64,000 bases of DNA from positions 408,807-472,806 of the forward strand of contig NZ_BNAS01000002.1 in NCBI RefSeq assembly GCF_014653785.1, given 5' to 3'. Source of the stretch: Promicromonospora soli. GTDB lineage: Bacteria > Actinomycetota > Actinomycetes > Actinomycetales > Cellulomonadaceae. Both the position numbers and the translations under genes were made by a program. Shown piece by piece: positions 18,185 through 29,642 of this stretch. The notes under the pieces were generated by a model. The model did no database searches. It was not told the DNA's origin and saw only the letters and a program-made list of their open reading frames with translations. Position 1 is the first letter of the stretch. The number at the start of each line of letters is the position of its first letter.

Positions 18185-19128
18185 GACGCCCTCCTCAGCC
18201 GCGGGTCGAGCACGGTGTAGGCGAGGTCGACCAGGAAGTTCAGCAGCACGACCAGCACGACGAGTACCGCCACTATCGACTGCACGGCGAGCAGGTCGCG
18301 GTTGCCCACCGAGTCCAGCAGGAGGCTGCCGAGGCCCGGCACCGCGAAGACCCGCTCGATCACGACGGCGCCGATCAGCATCGACGCGATCTGCACCCCC
18401 ACCACGGTCACGATCGGCACGCCGGCGTTCCGCAGCCCGTGCCGCATCAGGGCGCCGGTAAAGGTGAGCCCCTTGGCGCGGGCGGTGCGCAGAAAGTCCT
18501 CGCGCATGATCTCCAGCACGGCACTGCGCACGTACCGCGTGATGATCGCGGCCTGTACCGAACCGAGCGCGACCGCCGGCAGCAGCACGTGCCGCCAGAA
18601 CTCCCCGAACCCGTCCACGGGCGCGGTCCAGCCGCCAGACGGCAGCCAGCCCAGCCGCACCGCGAACAGCGCCACGAGCAGCACGCCCACCAGGAAGTTC
18701 GGCACCGCCACGCCCACCTGGCTCACAGCGGACAGCGTCACGCCGCCTGCGTTCCGGTGCCAGACGGCGGCCAGCGTGCCCACCGGCACCGCCACCACCA
18801 GGGCGATCAGCATGCCGAGCAGCACCAGGATGCCCGTCACCTGCACCCGGTCGGCGACCAGCGGCGTGAGCTCCTGCGACGTCACGTAGCTCGTCCCTAG
18901 GTCTCCCGTGAGCAGCCCGCCGACCCACTCCAGGTACTGGGCGAGGAGCGGCCCGTCCGTGCCGTGCTCAGCGCGCCAGGCCGCGAGCGCCCCGGGGGTG
19001 GCCTCGATCCCGAGGGCGACGACCGCGGGGTCGCCGGGCAGCACCCGCAGCAGCACGAAGATCGCCGCCGTCGCTACGAGGAGCGTGGCGGCGAGCTGCG
19101 CGACGTGCGAGGCGAGGTGTCTGGCCAC
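18181..19128 (-). CDS. Peptide/nickel-type ABC transporter permease (DppB)
   Basis: This 315-aa permease has six predicted helices and family features: ATLLVATAAIFVLLRVLPGDP at the N-terminus, QYLEWVGGLLTGDLGTSYVTSQEL (about residue 63) and the EAA-type cytoplasmic loop RTARAKGLTFTGALMRHGLRNAGVP (about residue 215). It partners the fused DppC-D-F protein and the lipoprotein encoded upstream. GTG at 19128 is the first plausible start after the binding-protein gene; no ATG serves. Its stop overlaps the next start by 4 bp, indicating translational coupling. Confidence 0.93.
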   Translation of the reverse strand: MARHLASHVAQLAATLLVATAAIFVLLRVLPGDPAVVALGIEATPGALAAWRAEHGTDGPLLAQYLEWVGGLLTGDLGTSYVTSQELTPLVADRVQVTGILVLLGMLIALVVAVPVGTLAAVWHRNAGGVTLSAVSQVGVAVPNFLVGVLLVALFAVRLGWLPSGGWTAPVDGFGEFWRHVLLPAVALGSVQAAIITRYVRSAVLEIMREDFLRTARAKGLTFTGALMRHGLRNAGVPIVTVVGVQIASMLIGAVVIERVFAVPGLGSLLLDSVGNRDLLAVQSIVAVLVVLVVLLNFLVDLAYTVLDPRLRRAS

Positions 19129-19154
19129 GTATGGTTGTCCGGCGTCGGGCCGGG

Positions 19155-20672
19155 TCAGCTGGCGGACCAGGTCAGGCCGGTGAGGTCCATCGACTCCGTG
19201 GTGGCGTTCGTGGCGATGCCGTTCAGGCCGGCGTCGGCCACCACCGTGTTGGGGAAGAGGAACAGCGGAGCGCTCGCCGCGTCGTCGACGATCATCCGGG
19301 CGACCTCCTGCATGCCCGCGACGTACTGGTCCGGGCTGCCCTGGTCGGCCTCCTCGGCGACCTCGCTGACGCGCGGGTTGTCGTAGCCGATGTAGTAGTC
19401 GGGGTCGCCGAAGATCGTCAGCATGTCCCGGGCCTCGGTGTGGAGGATCACGGACATCTGGTAGTCGTGCTTGGTGAACACCTTGTCGAGCCAGACGGCG
19501 GGAAACTCCGCCGGGACGATCCTCGCGTCGATCCCGACGTCCTCGAGCTGCGACACCACCACCTGGGCGACGGCCTCCGCGTAGGGGCGGGTCGGGACGT
19601 CGAACGTGATGCCCAGGTCTTCGGCGCCGGCCTCGCCCAGCAGCTCCCGTGCCCTGTCCGGGTCGTACGGGTACGCGTCCGTCAGGTCCTGGTAGTACGG
19701 GTCGGTGGGCGGCACCATCGAGCCGATGAGCTGCCCGTGCCCGGCCCACGCCGTGCTGAGGACTGCCTCCCGGTCGATCGCGTGCATGACCGCCTGGCGC
19801 ACCCTGAGGTCGTCGAAGGGCGGTTCGGCGTTGTTCAGCGCGAGCAGCACCTCGCCCGTGGAGGTGCCGTCGACGACCTGCAGGTCCTCGTCCTGTTCGA
19901 GGCCCGACAGCAGGTCCGGGGCCTGCATGTTGTACGCCATGTCGATGTCGCCGGCGCGTACCGCGTTGGCCTGCGCGTTTGCGTCGGCGAAGTAGCGGAC
20001 GGTGACCTCGGAGATCGCGGGCACCTTGCCCCAGTAGTCGTCGCGGGCTGCCAGCGTGACGTGCTCGCCGGTGGCGACCTCCTCGACCGTGTAGGGGCCG
20101 GTGCCGACCGCCTCGGTCGCGAGGTCGGCGGACAGGTCGTCGGGGAACATGGCGCCGACGGACGTGCCCATGTCGAACAGCCACGAGTTGCTCGGGTGCT
20201 TCAGGGTGACGGCGACCTCGGTGTCGCTGATCGCCTCGGCCTTCGCCACCACGTCCATCTTGGACTTCAGGCTCAGCGTCCAGTCGTCCTGCACCCGGCC
20301 GATCGACGCTACGACGTCGTCCGCGGTGAAGAGTGAGCCGTCGGAGAACGTCACACCGTCGTGCAGCGTGAACGTGTAGACCGTGCGGTCCCCGTTGATC
20401 TCCCACGACTCGGCGAGCTGCGGCTGCACCTCGCCCGCCTGGTCGATGGTCACGAGGCCCTCGTACACGTTGTTCATCAGCAGCTGGGGGATCGCAGAGC
20501 CCGACGTCCTCGTGAAGTCGAGGTTGGTCGGCTCCCCGGTCAGCCCGACGACGACGTCCGTGCGCGCCTCGCCGGTGCCCCCGCCGGAGCTTCCGGCGGA
20601 GCACGCCCCGAGCGCCGCGGTGGTGAGGGCGACTGCCGCGCCGACAGCGATGCGCCTGGTGAGGATCTGCAC
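19155..20672 (-). CDS. ABC transporter substrate-binding lipoprotein (family 5, DppA-like)
   Basis: This 505-aa solute-binding lipoprotein has a lipobox at LGAC (about residue 23) followed by a glycine/serine linker. Family 5 features include VVVGLTGEPTNLDFTRT, LAESWEINGDRTVYTFTLHDGVTFSDG (about residue 90) and AVMHAIDREAVL (about residue 295). It should capture a peptide or related ligand for the dppB-(CDF) importer immediately downstream. GTG 20672 is the likely start. A TACCCT hexamer ends 9 bases before it and no Shine-Dalgarno is visible, so the mRNA may be leaderless. It diverges from exonuclease III, with 37 bp between start codons. Confidence 0.9.
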   Translation of the reverse strand: MQILTRRIAVGAAVALTTAALGACSAGSSGGGTGEARTDVVVGLTGEPTNLDFTRTSGSAIPQLLMNNVYEGLVTIDQAGEVQPQLAESWEINGDRTVYTFTLHDGVTFSDGSLFTADDVVASIGRVQDDWTLSLKSKMDVVAKAEAISDTEVAVTLKHPSNSWLFDMGTSVGAMFPDDLSADLATEAVGTGPYTVEEVATGEHVTLAARDDYWGKVPAISEVTVRYFADANAQANAVRAGDIDMAYNMQAPDLLSGLEQDEDLQVVDGTSTGEVLLALNNAEPPFDDLRVRQAVMHAIDREAVLSTAWAGHGQLIGSMVPPTDPYYQDLTDAYPYDPDRARELLGEAGAEDLGITFDVPTRPYAEAVAQVVVSQLEDVGIDARIVPAEFPAVWLDKVFTKHDYQMSVILHTEARDMLTIFGDPDYYIGYDNPRVSEVAEEADQGSPDQYVAGMQEVARMIVDDAASAPLFLFPNTVVADAGLNGIATNATTESMDLTGLTWSAS

Positions 20673-20709
20673 GAGGCCAGGGTAGTCGGGGTGAACATAG
20701 GCTGAGCCT

Positions 20710-21591
20710 GTGCGCCTCGTCACCTGGAACGTCAACTCCATCCGCACGCGTCTCGACCGCGTGCTCGGCTTCCTCGACCGGTCGCAGACCGACGTCCTGG
20801 CGATCCAGGAGACCAAGTGCCGCGACGACCAGTTCCCCACGCAGGCGTTCGAGGCCGCCGGGTACCAGGTGGCACATTTCGGGCTGTCGCAGTGGAACGG
20901 TGTGGCGATCGCGTCGCGCGTAGGCCTGGACGACGTCGCCACCCAGTTCCCGGACCAGCCGGGCTTCGCGAAGGCGATCATCGAGGACGACATGGACCCG
21001 CTGCTCGACGTCGTCCCGCCGGTCGAGGCGCGGGCGATCGGCGCCACCTGCGGCGGCGTCCGCGTGTGGAGCCTGTACGTGCCGCACGGCCGGGCGCTCG
21101 GCGACCCGCACTACACCTACAAGCTGGCCTGGCTGGAGGCCCTGCGCACCGCGGCACAGACCTGGGCCGAACCTCGCGGCCCCCGCGAAGTACCGCAGCG
21201 CAGCGAGGACACTTCGTGGGGCAGGGGCGCCGGTGACGCCGTCGCGCTCATGGGCGACTGGAACGTGATCCCGCTGGACACCGACGTGTACAACGTCGCC
21301 GACTTCGCGGGGAAGACGCACGTGTCCCCGCCGGAGCGGGCCGCGTTCGACGCTTTCGGCAAGGCCGGATACACGGAGCTGACGCGGCAGTTCATCCCGG
21401 AGGAGCACACCTACACCTACTGGGACTATCAGCAGCTCTCCTTCCCGCGGAACAAAGGGCTGCGGATCGACTTCTGCTGGGCGTCGCCCGCGCTCGCGAG
21501 CCGCGCGTCGGGTGCGCTGATCGACCGCGAAGAGCGCAAGGGCAAGGGCGCTTCCGACCACGTGCCGGTGATCGTCGACCTGACGGACTGA
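20710..21591 (+). CDS. xth: Exodeoxyribonuclease III (AP endonuclease)
   Basis: This 293-aa cytosolic base-excision-repair nuclease acts at abasic sites and on 3' ends. The catalytic pattern of the ExoIII family is complete: WNVNSIRTR at the N-terminus, IQETKC (metal Glu, about residue 37), GDWNVIP (about residue 182) and SDHVPVIVD at the C-terminus (catalytic Asp-His). It starts with GTG. A family E palindrome at 21181-21221 adds about 14 residues (PREVPQRSEDTSWG), placing a polar insertion just before GDWN and making the protein longer than typical homologs. Confidence 0.95.
   Translation: MRLVTWNVNSIRTRLDRVLGFLDRSQTDVLAIQETKCRDDQFPTQAFEAAGYQVAHFGLSQWNGVAIASRVGLDDVATQFPDQPGFAKAIIEDDMDPLLDVVPPVEARAIGATCGGVRVWSLYVPHGRALGDPHYTYKLAWLEALRTAAQTWAEPRGPREVPQRSEDTSWGRGAGDAVALMGDWNVIPLDTDVYNVADFAGKTHVSPPERAAFDAFGKAGYTELTRQFIPEEHTYTYWDYQQLSFPRNKGLRIDFCWASPALASRASGALIDREERKGKGASDHVPVIVDLTD
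21181..21221. repeat. Family E palindromic element inside xth
   Basis: This 41-bp element (CCCCGCGAAG ... CTTCGTGGGG, core GCAGCGCAGCGAGGAC) is inserted in-frame at about residues 157-170 of exonuclease III. It is read in the same frame as the copies in ada-alkA (PRE-x-PQRSED-x-S). Confidence 0.88.
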
Positions 21592-21736
21592 CGCCGCCCC
21601 GTACGGGCCATGACGCGCCAAGGTTCCACTTGCGATGGGGAAATCGGCGGGTGAAATTGTCCGTAAACGGAACGCACCCGAAGTGGGCGCCGTCCCGGTA
21701 CCAAGGTCGTTGCCGAATGTCGGTAAGTTAACCTGC

Positions 21737-23611
21737 ATGACGTCGACGCCCGACCAGTTCCCGGCCGCCACCGAAGTCGCCGAGATCCCTGCCACGGATC
21801 CTGTCGAGAAGGCGCCCGCGGTCGAGTCGGAGCCGAATCGGGTGCGCAGCGGTTCCGCCGGCAAGGGCGACAGCGAGGGCAGTGCGGAGGCACCCGGGCA
21901 GGTCGGCAACGGTACCGCGGCCGGGCAGCCGACGAACGGGGCCGCCGGGCCGACGTCGGCCGCGAAGGCGCCGGCCGGGGATGACGGGCCCGCGGAGGCT
22001 GTGACCCCGGAGGACGGACCCGCGGCTGGCGGCGAGGAAGCCATTGCCGCCGGGGCGGGCAGGCCCGAGAGGCTCCCGGCTGAGCCGACAGCGGAGACGC
22101 CGTCCGTGCCGGAGCAAGACGCGGAAGATTCCGAGGCAGCCGACGTGGCCGACGCCGCGGCAGGGCACGACGCGGAGCCCGAGGCGACCGCGGCCGAACC
22201 CACCGCTCGGGCAGAGGCCGCCGCAGCCGAAGCCGCAGCAGCCGAGGCCGTTAGGGCACAGCCAACACAGCGCTACGAGGCAGCGCCCACCGAGGAGATC
22301 GCCATCGTGCCGGCGGCCGCGCGGCCGAAGCCCGCTGCCCCGGCGCCCGGTCCGGCGGCGCCCGTCGAGCCGGAGCACCCCACCGCCGAGGACACGACGC
22401 CCGAGCCCACCGAAGCCACGGTGTCGCAGGCCGAGCCTGGCGCAGAGCCCGCGGCGGCGCCCGAGGCGGAGGACGGCGACGCCGGCAGCGAGCCGGCCAC
22501 GCCGTCGGCTGCCGGTGCGAGCGAGCCCGCGGCCACCACGCCGTCGGGCGGCGGGACGACCACGGTCATGGACGAGACGTTCGACTTCAAGGCCCTCTCC
22601 TTCGCGGCGATCGCCGCGGCGCACAAGAAGGCGCTGGGGCCGCGGACGGTTGTCGGCGAGGCCGAGACGCCCGAGGAGCAGAGTGCCGAGGCCGAGGGTT
22701 CTCCCACCGAAGCGGCCGGCGACGCGCCCGCCGAGGCGCTTGCGGGGGACACGCCCGCCGGGGCGCTTGCGGGGGACACGCCCGAGAAGGAAGCGCCCGC
22801 CGAGGAGGGGTCCGCCGGGCCCAGCGGTGACACACCGAGCGGGGCGGAAGCGCCTACCGAGGCGCCGGAGCTCTTCGCGTCGCCCGCGACACGCACCCAG
22901 CCGGACCCCGTGCCGCCGAGCCCGTTTCCGACGCCCGCCGCGCCGACCCAGCACCAGCCGGGTGCGCCGACGCAGGCCGAGCCCCCCGCGCCGCAGCAGC
23001 CGCCGTCGCCGTTCCCGACTCCCCGTGGCGGTTCGGCGCACTCGTTCCCGGCGGTTCACGACTACGCGCCTGGGGCGTCCTACGCCGGCTGGCATCCGCC
23101 CACCCCTGCCGAGGAGACCGCGAAGCGGCGCCGGCTCGCGCTGATCGGCGGAGCGGTGCTGGCCGTGGTTGCCGTGGTCGCCGTAACCGCTGTCATCGTG
23201 AACGTGGTCAACAGCCAGCAATGGGAGCCGATCGAGGCGATGATCGCGGAGGCTCAGGAGGTCCATCCGCTGCAGCTCGTGCTCGGATCGTGCGTGGAGA
23301 GCATTCCCGCGGACGGCGAGGTCTCCGAGGTCCTCGCGGTTCCCTGCGACGCCTCGCACACCGCGCAGGTGGTGGGCCGTACCGACTTCGCCGACGCCGC
23401 CGTCTGGCCGGGCCGGGACGACGTCGACAAGCGCATCGCGCAGGTGTGCGGCACGAAGCAGCTCGGCCCGATCGCGCGCACCAGCCCGGTCGCGGACACC
23501 GTGAGCTACGTGGTCTGGGGCCCCAGCGAGGCCTCGTGGGACGACGGCGACCGCGTCGGCCTGTGCCTCGCGACGACGCCGGAGCCGATCACGCAGGATC
23601 TGCTGCAGTAG
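21737..23611 (+). CDS. Membrane protein with long disordered N-terminus and septum-formation-like C-terminal domain
   Basis: This 624-aa protein in three parts: residues 1-460 are alanine/proline/glutamate-rich and almost certainly disordered; a single membrane helix LALIGGAVLAVVAVVAVTAVIVNVV sits at about residues 475-500; a C-terminal extracytoplasmic domain of about 120 residues has VLGSCVESIPADGEVSEVLAVPCDASHTAQVVG. The cysteine pair and CDASHTAQV stretch resemble the actinobacterial Septum_form/DUF4190-associated domain. A 27-bp tandem repeat (22738-22790, peptide ALAGDTPAG) lies in the disordered part. I chose ATG 21737; the frame continues 34 codons upstream without support. A role in the envelope is inference only. 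Confidence 0.75.
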   Translation: MTSTPDQFPAATEVAEIPATDPVEKAPAVESEPNRVRSGSAGKGDSEGSAEAPGQVGNGTAAGQPTNGAAGPTSAAKAPAGDDGPAEAVTPEDGPAAGGEEAIAAGAGRPERLPAEPTAETPSVPEQDAEDSEAADVADAAAGHDAEPEATAAEPTARAEAAAAEAAAAEAVRAQPTQRYEAAPTEEIAIVPAAARPKPAAPAPGPAAPVEPEHPTAEDTTPEPTEATVSQAEPGAEPAAAPEAEDGDAGSEPATPSAAGASEPAATTPSGGGTTTVMDETFDFKALSFAAIAAAHKKALGPRTVVGEAETPEEQSAEAEGSPTEAAGDAPAEALAGDTPAGALAGDTPEKEAPAEEGSAGPSGDTPSGAEAPTEAPELFASPATRTQPDPVPPSPFPTPAAPTQHQPGAPTQAEPPAPQQPPSPFPTPRGGSAHSFPAVHDYAPGASYAGWHPPTPAEETAKRRRLALIGGAVLAVVAVVAVTAVIVNVVNSQQWEPIEAMIAEAQEVHPLQLVLGSCVESIPADGEVSEVLAVPCDASHTAQVVGRTDFADAAVWPGRDDVDKRIAQVCGTKQLGPIARTSPVADTVSYVVWGPSEASWDDGDRVGLCLATTPEPITQDLLQ

Positions 23612-24611
23612 CCGTCAGCTCCGCGGGGCCCGGCCCGCCGCGGCCGTCCAGCAGGGTCCGGCCCAGCGGGGTCAGCGCGTGGATCACGGTGTTGCGCTCG
23701 CGTCCGCTCGCGATGAGCCCGGCGTTGCGCAGCACCGTCGCGTGCTCCGAGGCCGACGCCGGGGAGATCCCCAGCCGCTGCGCGAGCTCGCTGGTCGTAG
23801 CCCCGGTGCCGAGCGCGCGCAGGACGGCGGCCCGCGTGCGGCCGAGCAGCGCGGTGAGCTGCCGGCCGCCGTCGTTCCGCGCCTCGATGCCCCTGTCCGT
23901 CCAGGTGGTCTCGTGGGTGATCGGGTAGAGCAGCACGGGCGGGAGCTCGGGGTCGGCCAGCGAGATCGGGGCGCGAGTGCAGAAGTACGAAGGGATGATC
24001 AGCAGGCCGCGGCCCGCCAGGTCCACGTCCCGCTCCGCGGCGGTCGACACCGACAGCACGGGGTGCTTCCACCGGATCGCGGGATGCAGGGTCCGTAGCG
24101 CGTGCTCGGTGCCGCCCGCCACCCAGGCGCGCGTGCGCGCCGCCCGGTCGAGGTCGACTGCGGCCCGGATCCCGCTCCAGTACGGCCCGATCGCCTGCTC
24201 GTGGTAGGCACGCATCGCGACGCCGAGCCCGCGCAGGGCAGGCGCGGAGCCGTCGGCTAGGTCGCGCATCCACTGGTGCGGCCGGTGGCCGTTCGCCAGC
24301 CGCGAGATGTCGTGGCGGAGCCGGGCTCGCGGCGTGGACAGCACCACGTCGAGTCCGGTCTCGAAGTTGTCGGTGCCGGTCAGGGGCGTGAGGAAGTCCG
24401 GCGAGTAACCGCGCGACGGCGTCAGTCGCAGCAGCATCCGGGCCGCTGGCGGCAAGCCGGGCAGCACCCGCTCGCGCCAGGGTCCGAACAGCCCGGCACC
24501 CGAGCGCTGGTTCACCACGTGGGCGCTGAGCAGCACCTCCCACATGGGGTCCGGGCCCGGAGCGATCCGAACCCGGGCAAGATCATCCGGAGTGAAGTGG
24601 AACCGCAGCAT
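23589..24611 (-). CDS. ArsR-like winged-helix transcriptional regulator
   Basis: This 340-aa regulator has an N-terminal domain of about 240 residues starting MLRFHFTPDDLARVRIAPGPDPMWE (DUF5937-like, frequent in actinobacteria). A C-terminal ArsR-type winged helix follows (TRAAVLRALGTGATTSELAQRLGISPASASEHATVLRNAGLI, residues about 262-305). No metal-binding cysteine pair is present, so it is probably not a metal sensor. It converges on the preceding gene with a 23-bp overlap of 3' ends. It diverges from the GH43 gene, but the GH43 operator is LacI-like rather than ArsR-like, so control of that gene is doubtful. Confidence 0.85.
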   Translation of the reverse strand: MLRFHFTPDDLARVRIAPGPDPMWEVLLSAHVVNQRSGAGLFGPWRERVLPGLPPAARMLLRLTPSRGYSPDFLTPLTGTDNFETGLDVVLSTPRARLRHDISRLANGHRPHQWMRDLADGSAPALRGLGVAMRAYHEQAIGPYWSGIRAAVDLDRAARTRAWVAGGTEHALRTLHPAIRWKHPVLSVSTAAERDVDLAGRGLLIIPSYFCTRAPISLADPELPPVLLYPITHETTWTDRGIEARNDGGRQLTALLGRTRAAVLRALGTGATTSELAQRLGISPASASEHATVLRNAGLIASGRERNTVIHALTPLGRTLLDGRGGPGPAELTATAADPA

Positions 24612-24801
24612 CAGGCCCTCCCTGACCGTCCGCCTCTACCCGTGGCCCTCGTTGGCTCGCCCCCCGCGCGCCACCCACAGATGATCGCAGACCCGGGCCC
24701 GGCGTCGCGTCGGCCGATCGACGTAACCGAGCGTACGTCGAGCGGCGTACCGGCTAGACGGCTGGCTTGACCAGAACATCCCCGGTGGTGCACCCTACGC
24801 A

Positions 24802-24817
24802 ATGTTAGCGCTCACAT
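24802..24817. promoter_or_regulatory. LacI-family operator upstream of the GH43 gene
   Basis: ATGTTAGCGCTCACAT is a near-perfect 16-bp palindrome centred on AGCGCT, the core typical of LacI-family repressor sites. It ends 14 bp before the GH43 start codon, overlapping where a repressor would block initiation. A TTGACC hexamer lies at 24767-24772. No lacI-type gene occurs in the window, so the repressor is encoded elsewhere. Confidence 0.7.
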
Positions 24818-24831
24818 GACGAAGGAGTCCC

Positions 24832-26277
24832 ATGAGCATCCTTGCCGGTGCCCGACGCCGTATCGCCGCCACCCTCGCCGTCGCCTTGTCGGTCCTCGCG
24901 CTTGTCGCGACTCCTGCGGCCGCCCAGTTCATCGACGTCCCGAACCCGCTGGTGCAGCAGCGCGCCGACACGGCGATCTACAAGCACACCGACGGCTACT
25001 ACTACATGACCGCCTCCGTGCCGGACTACAAGCGAGTCGAGCTGCGCCGGTCGCAGACGCTCGCCGGTCTCGGCTCGGCCACACCGGTCACCGCGTTCAC
25101 CGCGCCGTCCAGCGGCAACCTGAGCGGCTGGATCTGGGCGCCCGACATCCAGTACGTCGACGGCGCCTGGTACATGTACTTCTCGGCGTCGCCCAGCTCG
25201 TCGCAGTTCGCGCAGCGTCTCTACTGGATACGCAACACGTCGGCGGACCCGACGACGGGCACGTGGTCGGCACCGCAGCGCCTGACGACGGGCTGGGAGT
25301 CGTTCCAGCTCGACCCGGCGTCGTTCACGGTGAACGGCACCCGGTACTTCGCGTGGGCGCAGGACAGCCCGAGCACCAGCTACAACAGCCACATGTACCT
25401 GGCGCGGATGACGTCGCCGACAACCATCGACACGGCGTCGGCGATCGAGATCGCCCGACCCACGCACTCGTGGGAGATGGAGGGCGTCGCCGGCGTGGTC
25501 GAGGGACCGTCGCCGTTGGTCAGGAACGGGAAGGTGTTCATCGCGTACTCCGCTTCGGCGACCGACTCCCGGTACAAGCTGGGCCTCCTCTCGGCGTCCG
25601 CGTCGGCGAACCTGCTGGACCCCGCCTCCTGGAGCAAGAAGTCGACACCCGTGTTCCAGACCGCCAACGGCGTCTACGGTCCGGGCCACGGCAGCTTCAC
25701 CGTCGCCGAGGACGGCGTGACCGACATGCTGATCTTCCACGCGCGCGACTACGCCACCCCGACGCCGGACGCGCTCACGGACCCGAACCGGCACACGCGC
25801 GCCCAGCAGCTCTACTGGTCGGACACGGGTGACCCGTTCTTCGGCCAGCCCATCGCGACCGGCACGCGCCAGCCGGGCATCCGCGGCAAGCACAGCGACA
25901 AGTGCGTCGACGACTACGACTTCAACACCGCCGACGGTGCGCTCGTGCGCCTCTACAGCTGCAACTCGAACTCCGTCCAGAAGTGGGAGTTCACGTACGT
26001 CAACGGGTACTACCGGATCAAGAATCTCTATGCCGGCAAGTGCCTCGACAACCTCGACGGCGCCACGGCCAACAACTCCGACGTGGGTCTGTGGACGTGC
26101 AACGGCAGCAGCAACCAGGACTGGTCGGTCCAGGACCGGGGGAACGGCTGGTTCTCCCTGCGGAACCGGACCTCGGGGTTGTGCCTCGACAACTACGAGT
26201 GGAACACCGCCAACGGCGCGCGCCTGTCGATGTACGCGTGCAACGGCCTTGCCGCCCAGCTCTGGCGCAGGGGCTGA
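24832..26277 (+). CDS. Secreted GH43 arabinofuranosidase with CBM13 (ricin-type) module
   Basis: This 481-aa exported glycoside hydrolase has a signal peptide (residues 1-31, cleaved near ATPAAAQ). A GH43 five-blade propeller (about 33-345) shows the catalytic base Asp in QQRADTAIYKH, the pKa-modulating Asp in WAPDIQYVDG and the acid Glu in VVEGPSPLV. A C-terminal beta-trefoil (about 350-481) carries three Gln-x-Trp repeats (QKW, QDW, QLW). It most resembles GH43 exo-1,5-alpha-L-arabinofuranosidases that release arabinose from arabinan, but substrate is inferred. AAGGAG sits 7 bases before the ATG. A LacI-type operator overlaps the leader. No sugar transporter is adjacent. Confidence 0.9.
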   Translation: MSILAGARRRIAATLAVALSVLALVATPAAAQFIDVPNPLVQQRADTAIYKHTDGYYYMTASVPDYKRVELRRSQTLAGLGSATPVTAFTAPSSGNLSGWIWAPDIQYVDGAWYMYFSASPSSSQFAQRLYWIRNTSADPTTGTWSAPQRLTTGWESFQLDPASFTVNGTRYFAWAQDSPSTSYNSHMYLARMTSPTTIDTASAIEIARPTHSWEMEGVAGVVEGPSPLVRNGKVFIAYSASATDSRYKLGLLSASASANLLDPASWSKKSTPVFQTANGVYGPGHGSFTVAEDGVTDMLIFHARDYATPTPDALTDPNRHTRAQQLYWSDTGDPFFGQPIATGTRQPGIRGKHSDKCVDDYDFNTADGALVRLYSCNSNSVQKWEFTYVNGYYRIKNLYAGKCLDNLDGATANNSDVGLWTCNGSSNQDWSVQDRGNGWFSLRNRTSGLCLDNYEWNTANGARLSMYACNGLAAQLWRRG

Positions 26278-26293
26278 GCAGGCCTCACCCGGT

Positions 26294-26328
26294 CCCGGTG
26301 GCCCGTCCTACTTGGACGGGCCACCGGG
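26294..26328. terminator. Bidirectional terminator between GH43 and clpB
   Basis: A perfect 15-bp stem (CCCGGTGGCCCGTCC and its complement) with a 5-base loop lies exactly between the converging GH43 and clpB genes. A strict T-run is absent, as is common for actinobacterial terminators. Confidence 0.7.
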
Positions 26329-26337
26329 GCCAGCGGT

Positions 26338-28968
<2,631 letters not shown>

Positions 28969-29017
28969 GAGGCCTCCCAGAATGCTGAGCTCTGCACGAG
29001 ATGAAACGTGCTCAAAG

Positions 29018-29036
29018 TTGAGTCTATTCCGCTCAA
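29018..29036 (-). promoter_or_regulatory. HAIR element (HspR operator) upstream of clpB
   Basis: TTGAGT-N7-GCTCAA, embedded in a longer AAGTTGAG/CTCAACTT dyad, matches the HspR-associated inverted repeat consensus CTTGAGT-N7-ACTCAAG with one core change. It lies 50-68 bp upstream of the clpB start, the position expected for heat-shock repression. The divergent kinase gene begins 49 bp away on the other side and could share the control. Confidence 0.8.
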
Positions 29037-29084
29037 CTTGGAAATCACTGTAGCGCGCGTCACCGACACTCGTACCGTTGCCGC

Positions 29085-29642
29085 ATGCACACCCAGGTCG
29101 TCGTTCTCAACGGCGGGTCCAGCTCCGGCAAGTCCGCGATCGCACGCGGCCTGCAGACGGCGCTCCCCGGCGCGTGGCTGTCGCTCAGCATCGACACCCT
29201 CGTCGACGCGATGCCCGCCCGCCTGACGACCGGCGGCGACGGGATCGGGTTCGCGGACGACGGCGGTGTCGCCGTCGGGCCGGAGTTCATTGCCCTGCAG
29301 GACGCCTGGATCGCCGGGCTGGTCGCCATGGCACGCGCGGGCGCGCACATCGTGGTCGACGACGTGTTTCTCGGGGGCGCCGCATCGCAGCGGCGCTGGC
29401 TGGACGCCCTGGGCGACGTGCCGACCCTCTGGGTCGGGGTGCGCTGCGACGGTGCGGTCGCCGAGGACCGTGAGGCGGCTCGCGGTGACCGGGTCGCTGG
29501 CATGGCGGCGAAGCAGGCCGACGTCGTCCACGAGGGCGTCGCGTACGACCTGGAGGTCGACACCACGAACACCGGGTCGGTGGACTGTGCGCGGGCCATC
29601 GCGGCACACCTGAGATCATCACGGGGTGACCGAGCAGACTGA
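29085..29642 (+). CDS. Chloramphenicol phosphotransferase-like (CPT) kinase
   Basis: This 185-aa P-loop kinase has [16 protein letters not shown] at residues 9-24 (Walker A), [10 protein letters not shown] at about residue 35 (the aspartate that acts as catalytic base in CPT), and [11 protein letters not shown] at about 87. This layout is that of the Streptomyces venezuelae chloramphenicol 3'-O-phosphotransferase family, which phosphorylates the antibiotic's primary hydroxyl. Whether this protein uses chloramphenicol or another alcohol is unknown, and many homologs have no tested role. Its 3' end overlaps the TSUP exporter gene by 17 bp. Confidence 0.85.
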   Translation: MHTQVVVLNGGSSSGKSAIARGLQTALPGAWLSLSIDTLVDAMPARLTTGGDGIGFADDGGVAVGPEFIALQDAWIAGLVAMARAGAHIVVDDVFLGGAASQRRWLDALGDVPTLWVGVRCDGAVAEDREAARGDRVAGMAAKQADVVHEGVAYDLEVDTTNTGSVDCARAIAAHLRSSRGDRAD

